Under the pieces are notes generated by a model that saw only the letters and a program-made list of their open reading frames with translations, did no database searches and was not told the origin of the DNA. The translations under genes and the position numbers were made by a program. Shown piece after piece: positions 49,641-57,407 of a stretch of DNA of 64,000 bases. Each line of letters opens with the position of its first letter. Position 1 is the first letter of the stretch. The DNA comes from Pycnococcus provasolii (taxonomy: Eukaryota > Chlorophyta > Pseudoscourfieldiophyceae > Pseudoscourfieldiales > Pycnococcaceae), in assembly GCA_938743325.2 (NCBI GenBank), contig OW568881.1, positions 558,001 through 622,000 of the forward strand. The letters run 5' to 3'.

Positions 49641-50699
49641 TCATGCCGCTTCACGACGTCGGTTCCAGTACGTGTCCTTCGTACTGCGCCACCGGCCGAA
49701 TAGAGAAACCTTCTGGGTTTTCCCGTTACCGGCGGGCGGCTTCTTGTTGCGCTGCGCGGTGAAGCTTGTGTCAAAGTGCGCGCGGCTGCACGTCACGTTG
49801 TTCCCGAAGCACAAGATCCTTCCCCTGCACCGTGTGCCGGCCACGCCACAACCGTTCACGGAGCAGCTGAACATGGTGTTGTAGAAGCGCTCAAGCATGT
49901 AGTTGACCGGTTCACCTCGTCGCTTCTTGTTCGAGTCGACGAGGAAGCTGCGCATCCTCTCGTAGTAGCACTTCGGCCAACGTCGTATTCTTGCACGCGA
50001 CACGGCGAACTCGGAACGTGCCGACGCCGTCCACACCGACAGCTTCTTGCGACAGAGGAACGGCGCGAACGGCGAGGAAAGCAACTTCGAGTTCGGGTGG
50101 AACGTGCCAAGTTTTTTGGTCCCGAACGACATGTACGTGAGTCCGTTCATGTCCGCGTACTTCCGCTGGAACTGCACGAACTTCTCGGGGTTCGGTCCGA
50201 CTCCACGCACGGTCGCCTTGATGAACCAGTTCATTTCAGGCAGGCGGTCGTAGAAGTCGGCCAAGAATGACAGAAACGTGACGTGCGGTCCCGCGTTCTG
50301 CGCGCCCGTCTGGTTGACGACCTGTAAGCACGGCATGTCGTTGAGCGCCGCGGGGATCGGCGCGTCGCACTTGTTGTACAGAACGATTGCAAGCTTCTTC
50401 CGGTCCTTGCACCCGAACGTCGCGAGCCAGCCGACGTCCTCCGTGCACCGCGGCACGACAATCGCGTGGTGCTTGCTGAGCGCCTCACCATCGCCCATCT
50501 TCACGTTACCCGCCGCGGCGATCGCCTCGATTCCGCTCGTGCACGAGAATGTGTGCGGCGAGCACATGTTCCCAGCCGGCTTTGCGTTGGCCCCGGCGTC
50601 GACGTCCACCGGCACCTGCGCATTCGCGTGCGTCCACGCCCCCCACATTCCAGCTAGAATTACGATCCTGGCGATGCGCCAGCGCCAGCGCCAGCACAT
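49641..50699 (-). CDS. DUF3431-like secretory-pathway protein
   Basis: The 352-residue product uses the Met at 50699, which starts directly at a basic stretch (WRWRWR) and hydrophobic core (IARIVILAGMWGAW), a signal peptide or type-II anchor. A longer ORF to 50801 is possible. The lumenal domain resembles DUF3431: AIVVPRCTEDVGWLATFG, AIVLYNKCDAPIP, HVTFLSFLADFYDRLPEMNWFIKATV, LGTFHPNSKLLSSPFAPFL and SEFAVSRARIRRWPKCYYERM. The family is fungal, algal and bacterial and is thought to be glycosyltransferase-related, but without proven activity. The C-terminal 70 residues are Cys- and Arg-rich. It is the next minus-strand gene downstream of the ABC-F gene. Confidence 0.6.
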   Translation of the reverse strand: MCWRWRWRIARIVILAGMWGAWTHANAQVPVDVDAGANAKPAGNMCSPHTFSCTSGIEAIAAAGNVKMGDGEALSKHHAIVVPRCTEDVGWLATFGCKDRKKLAIVLYNKCDAPIPAALNDMPCLQVVNQTGAQNAGPHVTFLSFLADFYDRLPEMNWFIKATVRGVGPNPEKFVQFQRKYADMNGLTYMSFGTKKLGTFHPNSKLLSSPFAPFLCRKKLSVWTASARSEFAVSRARIRRWPKCYYERMRSFLVDSNKKRRGEPVNYMLERFYNTMFSCSVNGCGVAGTRCRGRILCFGNNVTCSRAHFDTSFTAQRNKKPPAGNGKTQKVSLFGRWRSTKDTYWNRRREAA

Positions 50700-51263
50700 C
50701 ACACGACAGGGCCGCACATCGCAAGGTGCGGCCCACGACAACGTTGGTTGGGATCCAATCATTCCACCCCACCTGTTGCCTGTCGTTCTGAAGTCTCCCA
50801 ATAATACTGGGTAATAAGGTTAAGTTTAACACCCCCGGCACTCTTCTGAAACCGAGGTTGATCGGCAGAAGGGATCGGCAGAGGCTCCCAGTGCTTCCCA
50901 CTCGGAGCTCTTGTTTGCCCACCCTGATTGACCAGGGAATCTTGCACATTTACCCCCTTCTGCGACAGCGTGAGCGACTTCTCCTGGAAATTATTCCACG
51001 CTCGCACGGTGGGTGAATCAGTGCCGCAGCTTCTTCGCGGCGGGCGAGAAACCGCCGTACGTGGTGGCAGACCTGGACGACGGTGCAGATGTGCCGTCTT
51101 CAGGAGGGCATGCGGCGTCACCCTGCTCAGATGCCCCCGCAGTTGCCAATCGTGCAAATACCATCCACTCGCATAAATAAAACTGTTTGGAAATCAATAA
51201 TCAATAAGATGAGGTATGTATGTGTAAACGATTGCAAAAATGAAAATCTTGTTGCTGTTATTT
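50700..51263. other. Spacer between DUF3431-like and ABC-F genes
   Basis: Short minus-strand ORFs are present (50760-51170) with some protein-like composition but no ATG-plus-family support. I treat it as UTR or unresolved. Confidence 0.4.
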
Positions 51264-53513
51264 TTACACGGCAGGCTCGAGGCCTGCGGCAACCACCATC
51301 TCCTCGAGCTCCTCGAGCTCCATCATCATCGTCTCAATGCTGCTCTCGAGCTCATCCCTACGAGCCTGCAAATCCTCAAGAAGGCTTAGGTCGTTGCCTG
51401 CGGCAGTCATCTCGTCGTCAAGCTTTTGCATTGCAACCTCAGCCTCCTCCACTTTTTTGTACGTCTTCTCCATCTTGCTCTGCGCACGCAATGCAGCTTT
51501 GCGATCTGCGTACTCCACCTTCTTCTTCTCTCCGCTATCCTCCTCCTCCTCCTTCTTCTTGCTGTCGTCAGTGTCGCGCTTTACCGCTGCCGCCGTCTCC
51601 TGCTCCTTTAACTTTCGGTATTCGCTATACGAGCCAGTGAATACCTTCCACCTGCCATCACCCTCGAGAACGATCAGCGTGTCAAACACCGAATCCAAAA
51701 ATCGGCGGTCGTGACTGACACCAACCACGACACCGGGAAATTCTGTGAGCACATCTTCGAATGCCTCGATCGTTGCAATATCCAGCTCATTCGTCGGCTC
51801 ATCTACCATCAAAAAGTTGGGCTGATCTGCGAGCACATTCATCAGCTGCAGGCGTCTCTGCTCTCCGCCGCTGAGATCCTCGATCCTCGTGTCTTGTCTG
51901 CCAGAGGTGAAGTTGAACCGCTCCATAAGCTTTGGCAGCTGACTTGACGCAAAAGCGCCGCCACTTCTCGTCGCAACCTCGCTCTTCACGAAATCGCACA
52001 CTCTGAGCTTCCCATCGTCTCCCCAGCTTGGCTCTTGGTCGAAGTGGCCAATCTGCACCGTCTCGCCCACATCCACTTCGCCGGCGTCGAGAAGTGTATT
52101 TTTCATCAGGATACTGAGCAGTGTTGATTTTCCAACTCCATTCGGTCCGACGATGGCTACACGATCGCCGCGTTGGAACGAGTACGAGAAGTCGTCCAAA
52201 ATTTTCTTGCCGTCATCACCAAACTGCAGCCTTGCTTGCTTGATGCTAAGCACCTTGTCACCCAGACGTGTGCTCTGCACGACGCCCTCCGCCGTCAAGT
52301 CCATCTTGCTGCTAAGCGCACGACTCGCGGCTGCAGCCTCGCCTCCCGCACCGCCTCCGCCAGCTCTCTCCTCGAGTTCGAAGTACGCCGCCTCGCGTGC
52401 AACACTCTTAGTCTCGCGCGCCTTTGGCTGCCTTCGCATCCACTCGCGCTCTTTGCGCAGCAGCGTCTTCGCTTTCGACTGGTCATTCAGAGCAGCTTGC
52501 CAACGAAGTTCCCTTGCATTGACGAAGTCATCGTAGTTGCCTGCGTGTCTGTAGGTTCCTCCGCCGCCGTCGACTTCGAGGATGCTGGTGCAAACCTTAT
52601 CGAGCATCCACCTGTCGTGGCTTACGATGAGCATGGCGGGAGGTGCGAGTTGGTCCGGTGGAGGGCTGACTATGCGATTTTCCAGCCACTCTATCGCCTC
52701 CACGGATAAGTGCGTCGTCGGCTCGTCCATGAAGATGACATCCGGATTGGCGAGCAGTGACGATGCGATGGCGACGCGCTTTCTCTGGCCTGCGCTCAGG
52801 CGCGAGAAGGGCGTGTTCTTCATCTCGTCCCAGTCGCAACCAAGCCTCTCGAGCATTTCGCGCGCGTTTGCCTCGACTCCCCACGCATCGGCGTCGTTCA
52901 TGAGCGTGACTGAGTCTGCAATTTGATTTGCGTCTCCTGACGACGCGGCTGCTTCGTATGCGCGCAGCGCCTTCATCTTCTCGCCTTCTCCCTTCCACAG
53001 ATACTCGACGGCCGTTGCGGCTGCGTCTGCGTCGACCGTCTGCTGAAGGAAGGCGGTCGACGCGCCCCGTCTGAGCTCCACGGTTCCCGCCGTGATGGTC
53101 TCGACTCCCGCCAGAAGTCTGAGCACGGTTGACTTGCCCGCGCCGTTCGGCCCGACGACTCCGATGCGCTCGCCTCTCGAGACGACCAGCTGCATGTCTT
53201 CGACCTGGCTGCGCACCCCGTCGTGGCTGAACGAGAGGTCGCGCACCGTGATGAGCGGCACCCCGTCGCCGGGCGAGGCCCCGCACCCACCCCTACGGAC
53301 ACCGCTCCCACATCTGCCGCGCAGAGGCATGAGACGAGGAGAGGAGGAAGAAGAGTTCAGTCCCCAAGTTCTTCTCAAAGAGGGGAGGAGAGGTCTCCTC
53401 CTACAACATATAAGTGGAGCCCTACCACTTATACGAGCATGACCAGCCGCATTCAACACACCTGTATTCTGATGGGCACCCGGCGGCGGCGGCATTCGCA
53501 ACATTGCCGCCAT
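51264..53513 (-). CDS. ABC-F ATPase, Uup/plant ABCF5-like, probably organellar
   Basis: The 749-residue product uses the Met at 53513. About 80 residues rich in Arg/Pro precede the first ABC domain and may be a plastid targeting sequence. Two ATP-binding cassettes lie in tandem without membrane spans. The first has Walker A GPNGAGKST, signature LSAGQ and Walker B FMDEPTTHLS. The second has GPNGVGKST, signature LSGGEQ and Walker B MVDEPTNELD. The linker (REREWMRRQPKARETKS) is the ABC-F interdomain arm. The C-terminus is a Lys/Glu coiled coil of the Uup type. Known members act on the ribosomal E site. The first Walker B region has TTHLS in place of TNHLD. Confidence 0.88.
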   Translation of the reverse strand: MAAMLRMPPPPGAHQNTGVLNAAGHARISGRAPLICCRRRPLLPSLRRTWGLNSSSSSPRLMPLRGRCGSGVRRGGCGASPGDGVPLITVRDLSFSHDGVRSQVEDMQLVVSRGERIGVVGPNGAGKSTVLRLLAGVETITAGTVELRRGASTAFLQQTVDADAAATAVEYLWKGEGEKMKALRAYEAAASSGDANQIADSVTLMNDADAWGVEANAREMLERLGCDWDEMKNTPFSRLSAGQRKRVAIASSLLANPDVIFMDEPTTHLSVEAIEWLENRIVSPPPDQLAPPAMLIVSHDRWMLDKVCTSILEVDGGGGTYRHAGNYDDFVNARELRWQAALNDQSKAKTLLRKEREWMRRQPKARETKSVAREAAYFELEERAGGGGAGGEAAAASRALSSKMDLTAEGVVQSTRLGDKVLSIKQARLQFGDDGKKILDDFSYSFQRGDRVAIVGPNGVGKSTLLSILMKNTLLDAGEVDVGETVQIGHFDQEPSWGDDGKLRVCDFVKSEVATRSGGAFASSQLPKLMERFNFTSGRQDTRIEDLSGGEQRRLQLMNVLADQPNFLMVDEPTNELDIATIEAFEDVLTEFPGVVVGVSHDRRFLDSVFDTLIVLEGDGRWKVFTGSYSEYRKLKEQETAAAVKRDTDDSKKKEEEEDSGEKKKVEYADRKAALRAQSKMEKTYKKVEEAEVAMQKLDDEMTAAGNDLSLLEDLQARRDELESSIETMMMELEELEEMVVAAGLEPAV

Positions 53514-53831
53514 CAATAGCACAGCCACAGAAAGCGGATAATGGGAAACCTGTTCCCCCAAGGCCAACCTCCGGCCAGAGGTGTCTGACTTTTGGGAACA
53601 GGCGAATCGGGGATCCCGGTCGAGCACTGAATAGTGGAGGATCCCGACCAAAAGATCTGGCAGGAATTTAGTGTCACGCGGAGAACGTGCTTTCCCGAGC
53701 TGTACTTCGACGCGTCGAGCGACGACGACAGCGCGTGAAGCGCGCTCCACTGCACTGCACTGCACCGCACTGCATGAGACGGAAACGTCACACTAAAGTT
53801 GAATTGTTCACAAAATATGTTACAAGAAGTG
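53514..53831. other. Short spacer upstream of the ABC-F gene
   Basis: A minus-strand spacer of about 320 bp with GCACTGCACTGCACCGCACTGCA repeats (about 53752-53775). No gene is seen. Confidence 0.45.
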
Positions 53832-54986
53832 CTACTTCCCCTCGAGTTGCCGGATGAGGCTGCAGATGATGAGTTCCTGCCGACTGATCTGCGCATCCTT
53901 GTGGCGTATGCGATCCTCAAGCATCTTCGCGGAAACGCCGCCGCCGCCGCCGCCGGTGCCCATCTTCGCCTTGAGCGTGGCGATGAGTTTGTCGTCGTTG
54001 TCCGACTTGGCGAGCAGCTTGGCGACGGACGACTTGAGATCTTTCGAGCTCTCCTCAAGCACCTTGCGTCTGCTCACCGCGGCGTCTAGCTTCTGCTTGA
54101 GTGCGGCCACCTGCTCTCTCGCATCAAGCAGTTCCTGCATGCGCTTGTCGTCTGCACTCGCCCGCGTCGCGGCAAGTTTGTCGAGGTGCTTGCTGGTGGG
54201 CGCGTATGCCGCCGCTCGAGATGGCAGGCCTGCTCCCTCAGGCACGGACATCGACGACGCACCTGTTCGCGCGAAGGTTCCTGTCGTCATGCTGTTATTT
54301 TTGAGTTCGCGCAGCTTGTCGCGTAGGATCTGGAGCTGCTGTGCGCGCCCGCGCCAGTCTCCCGCCTCTCCCGCGATGATCTTCGCCACGGGAACGTCGT
54401 CTCCCGCCTCTCTGACGAGCGCCGCCTTGAGTCGTTCGCACTCGCGTCGACTTTCCTCGAGTCTCGCCTTGATTTCGAGTTCTCTCCCTTCCGTGTGTTT
54501 TGCTTTTCTCTGCCACTCTCTCATTTCGCTCTGCACACGGCTGTGTTCCGCCGCCGCTCTCGACGCCTCTCCTCCAAGTTCGACCGCCTCCTTGAGCGAC
54601 ACGAGCTCCGCGGAGACGGCTTCCAGCTGCGCGGCCACAGTTGTGGCTTTATTTCTCTCCTTTTCGTACTTGACGAGGATATCTCTATTTTTTTTGGCAA
54701 GTTCTTTGACTTTCGCTTCTCTGACGTCTCTCGCGACGACAGCAGAGATTCCCGCCCCTGCGAGCGGGTCTTGGTTTTTGTACGTGTCAAGTTCCATGGA
54801 CAAGGTGGCAAGTTGCTGGAGTAGCATGTCGTTGATATCTTTCAAGTCCGACGACGCGTCGTAGTCAAACGTCGAAGAGGAAGGGGAGAGGCCGATGATG
54901 GGAACGGAAGGAGGAGGCAGAGCCCCCTTCGAAGGAGATGATACTGGCGAACCCGAACCCTCATAAGGCGGAGAAGATGACGACAT
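53832..54986 (-). CDS. CCDC13-like coiled-coil protein
   Basis: The 384-residue product has a disordered Ser/Pro N-terminus (about 45 residues), then coiled coil to the end. Segments resembling CCDC13 are DINDMLLQQLATLSMELDTYK, AVVARDVREAKVKELAKKNRDILVKYEKERNK, AGDWRGRAQQLQILRDKLRELK and DKRMQELLDAREQVAALKQKLDAAVSRRKVLEESSKDLKSS. Known role of CCDC13: a centriolar-satellite protein required for cilium formation and microtubule stability in animals, with homologues in ciliated protists. The protein here is shorter than animal CCDC13 (about 715). Because coiled coils resemble each other, orthology is not secure. The CEP19 gene in the same window is consistent with a ciliary setting. Confidence 0.55.
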   Translation of the reverse strand: MSSSSPPYEGSGSPVSSPSKGALPPPSVPIIGLSPSSSTFDYDASSDLKDINDMLLQQLATLSMELDTYKNQDPLAGAGISAVVARDVREAKVKELAKKNRDILVKYEKERNKATTVAAQLEAVSAELVSLKEAVELGGEASRAAAEHSRVQSEMREWQRKAKHTEGRELEIKARLEESRRECERLKAALVREAGDDVPVAKIIAGEAGDWRGRAQQLQILRDKLRELKNNSMTTGTFARTGASSMSVPEGAGLPSRAAAYAPTSKHLDKLAATRASADDKRMQELLDAREQVAALKQKLDAAVSRRKVLEESSKDLKSSVAKLLAKSDNDDKLIATLKAKMGTGGGGGGVSAKMLEDRIRHKDAQISRQELIICSLIRQLEGK

Positions 54987-55089
54987 ACTTCACTTCACTC
55001 AAGGGCTGGAGTAAGTTCGTGGCGTGGCGTGGCGTGGTGGGAATTTCTCCGCGGCCGCGGCCAGGTGGAAAGAGGGGAGTGGGGGAAAT
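54987..55089. repeat. GTGGC tandem run
   Basis: GTGGC pentamers at about 55018-55042 lie just upstream of the CCDC13-like gene start. Confidence 0.6.
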
Positions 55090-55986
55090 GGCTTAAGGCT
55101 GAACCTTATAGGGACTTGTTCCCACTCCCACAAAACTCCCCAAAAAAGGTTTTTTGGGGTGGTGGGACCGTTTTGTGGGGAGCGAAAAATTTGTTACCTT
55201 AAAGGGATGAGCTCCCACTCCCACAATTGGCTCTTTCCTCAACCGGTATCCCCGACTGTTTGTGTCGACCAGGGAGGAGGTACGACTTCTTTGACCGACA
55301 TGCCGATACCATGGCGTCGTCGCCGGCGGTCCCGGCACCCGTAGTAGCGCAGTCTGTGTCGTATGGCTGGCTCACTGGCTACGCGGCTGGCTTATGCCTT
55401 GTTGGTAAGACTCATGTAAGCTCCATGTAACAACATCTTCGAACATGAAACCAACACGGGGGGGGGGGGATGCGACCTTAAGGGAGAGTGGGTTGACCTT
55501 AAGGTTATAGGACAAGATGTTGTTCATGATGTTACAAGATCAACTTACATGAGGTCAACCAGTCCCCCACCTGTCAGCCTTTGAGCCTGCCCACCAGCCA
55601 TACACCTCAGACTGCCCCGCTACGCGCGCCACCACCGCCGGCGACGACGCCATGGCGCCGGGTTGTTGTCCCCAACCAAGTGAGGTTCGAAAACAGCTCT
55701 ATGCTGTTCCCCGCCGACCTGAAGACCCGTTGTGTTGGAATAGGGTTAGGGTTAGCACCGGGGGAGTTTTGTGGGAGACCTTTTCCCACTTCCGAAAAAC
55801 TCGCGAGTTTTGTGGGACTGGGAACGTTTTTCGGGAGCTCCCGAAAAACGAAAACCAATTTGGGGCCGTTTTATGGTTCCCTAAGGTGGCCCCATCCCAC
55901 AAAACTTCCCATAGAACGGCCCCAAAAAGTTTTTCGGGACTGGAAATGGGACCCTATAAGGTTCTGCCTAAGCACGTGCTTAAGCC
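55090..55986. repeat. ~900-bp imperfect inverted repeat with a mirrored exon-like segment
   Basis: Left arm (55090-55450) and right arm (about 55518-55986) are imperfect reverse complements. Both ends carry GCTTAAG followed by GAACCTTATAGGG. Both arms have CCCACAAAACTC, an identical 20-bp stretch beginning with ATG (55311-55330 and 55653-55634), then CAGTCTG, TATGGCTGG and CTCATGTAAG in the same order. The left arm encodes a short frame (MASSPAV...YGWLTGYAAG) that ends in a GTAAGA donor. The right arm encodes a diverged copy that reaches a stop after 32 codons. It could be a MITE or foldback element that captured an exon, or an inverted gene duplication. I see no transposase. Confidence 0.75.
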
Positions 55987-56886
55987 CCCCGAAGGCAAAG
56001 GAGAGAGAGGGTGCAAGTCCAAGTCCAGGGATTTACCACTACGAGACCAGCCTACAGGGAAAGGTACCTGTTAGGGTTAGGGTTAGGGTTAGCGAGCGAT
56101 GGTAGGGTTAGGGTTCGCTAGAAGGTATGCCCCTCCGCCCTCCGGGGACTTCCCCGATCCCGCCGGGGCGCTCCCTGGAGCCCAGAACTGGAGCCCCGAG
56201 GCTCGAAACGTTGTCTCGAAACCTCTTTGAGCTTTTCGCCCCGGGAGCCTCCCCGGGAGGGCGGGAGACGGACCTCTAGAGGGCCCCTTCTCTGGGGCAT
56301 CGCTCACCGCCTTTTGCTTTTCGTCGTAGGGCACGTCGATAGAAATTGCAGTCAGTCCGGGAAGTCCAAGTCGGTCGGGGTAGAAAGAACTACGCCGGGT
56401 AGACGGTCGTTTCGTTTTCTCGGGGGGGGGCCCTCCCCGACCGAAGTAGTAGTACGATACTAGTAATTTTTCGCCATCGTTTTGTCTCGGCATCGTTTTG
56501 TCGCCGTTGCTCGTCGCTCGTGGTGGCTTTATCGTAGTATTTGGTGGTGGCTTTATCGTAGTATTGCTTTGGAGTATTCTTGTGAGTCTGGCTGGGACAC
56601 TATTTCGCATACGCATTCGCAGTGATTACCTTTTCAAGCTCATCACACTCCTGGGAAAGGGATTTGATTGATTGATTGGAGTGATTCTCTCGTTCAAATT
56701 TGCTTGCACTGCTTTCGGCAGCACCTCTGGCTTTCCTTGTTGGTGGTGCACAAGCAAAACTTCCTTTCTATTCTATCTTTTCTATCTTCTACCTCGTTCT
56801 TCCTGAGTGAGTGGTCTCTCTTGAGAGCTTGTTGGTTCGCGTCACTTCATTTCATAGTCATTCTAGTCTTCTCGGGATAACATAAC
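55987..56886. other. Leader/spacer region upstream of the H3 variant gene
   Basis: It contains a telomere-like array (56070-56116), GC-rich inverted pieces (about 56120-56290), two copies of a GGTGGCTTTATCGTAGTATT unit (about 56520-56570), and a T-rich leader. No gene is recognised. Confidence 0.5.
56070..56116 (+). repeat. Telomere-like TTAGGG array
   Basis: TTAGGG units split by GCGAGCGATGG, about 770 bp upstream of the H3 gene and just outside the inverted repeat. Confidence 0.92.
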
Positions 56887-57285
56887 ATGGCGCGCTCCAA
56901 AACGGTCGCACGCAAAGTCACGGGGGGAGTACGGGGCGGGGGACCGTCGTTCGCCGGCGGAGTGAAGAAGCCGCACAGGTACCGACCGGGTACCGTTGCG
57001 CTGCGCGAGATTCGGAAGTATCAGAAGTCGACAAATCTGCTGATACGAAAACTGCCCTTCGCTCGACTGTGCAAGGAGATCACATCCGTCTACAACCCCG
57101 ACGGCATGCGCTGGACGGGAGAGGCGCTGTTGGCAATGCAGGAAGCCACGGAAAGCTTCATCGTTGGGCTGTTCGAGGACACGAACCTGTGTGCCATCCA
57201 CGCGAAGCGCGTTACCATCATGCCAAAAGACCTACAGCTCGCACGCCGCATACGAGGACCGGTTTACGGCGCAGCTGCATACTGA
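56887..57285 (+). CDS. Divergent histone H3, candidate centromeric H3 (CENP-A/CenH3)
   Basis: The 132-residue product has a full H3 histone fold. The N-tail is short: K4 and K9 positions are kept, but position 10 is Val, position 14 is Val, and the stretch that would hold K18, K23 and K27 is missing. [12 protein letters not shown] then resumes. Canonical H3 is 135-136 residues. The alphaN/alpha1 region ([22 protein letters not shown]) and alpha2 entry ([18 protein letters not shown]) resemble CENP-A. Loop 1 is one residue longer than canonical H3, Trp replaces Phe, and ALLA-QEA follows, as in CenH3. The later [22 protein letters not shown] is nearly canonical. The tail ends GPVYGAAAY. CenH3 identity is likely but needs phylogeny. 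Confidence 0.75.
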   Translation: MARSKTVARKVTGGVRGGGPSFAGGVKKPHRYRPGTVALREIRKYQKSTNLLIRKLPFARLCKEITSVYNPDGMRWTGEALLAMQEATESFIVGLFEDTNLCAIHAKRVTIMPKDLQLARRIRGPVYGAAAY

Positions 57286-57407
57286 GGAGTTGTAATTACA
57301 AAAACAAACCAACCAAAAACCGTTTTTTTTACAGTCGAAAAGAAATTGCCGCATCCAAAAAACACACAAGCGAGCGAACGAACAGCAAGCAGCACATCCG
57401 TCTCTGC

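Noticed and set aside
50760-51170. Possible small gene between the DUF3431-like and ABC-F genes
   Set aside because: Some frames look protein-like, and a TTTCCAG acceptor is present, but I could not find a convincing donor, start and family match together.
55311-55404. FUN14-like first exon (YGWLTGYAAG followed by GTAAGA)
   Set aside because: The resemblance is only about ten residues and I found no downstream exon; kept only as part of the inverted repeat.
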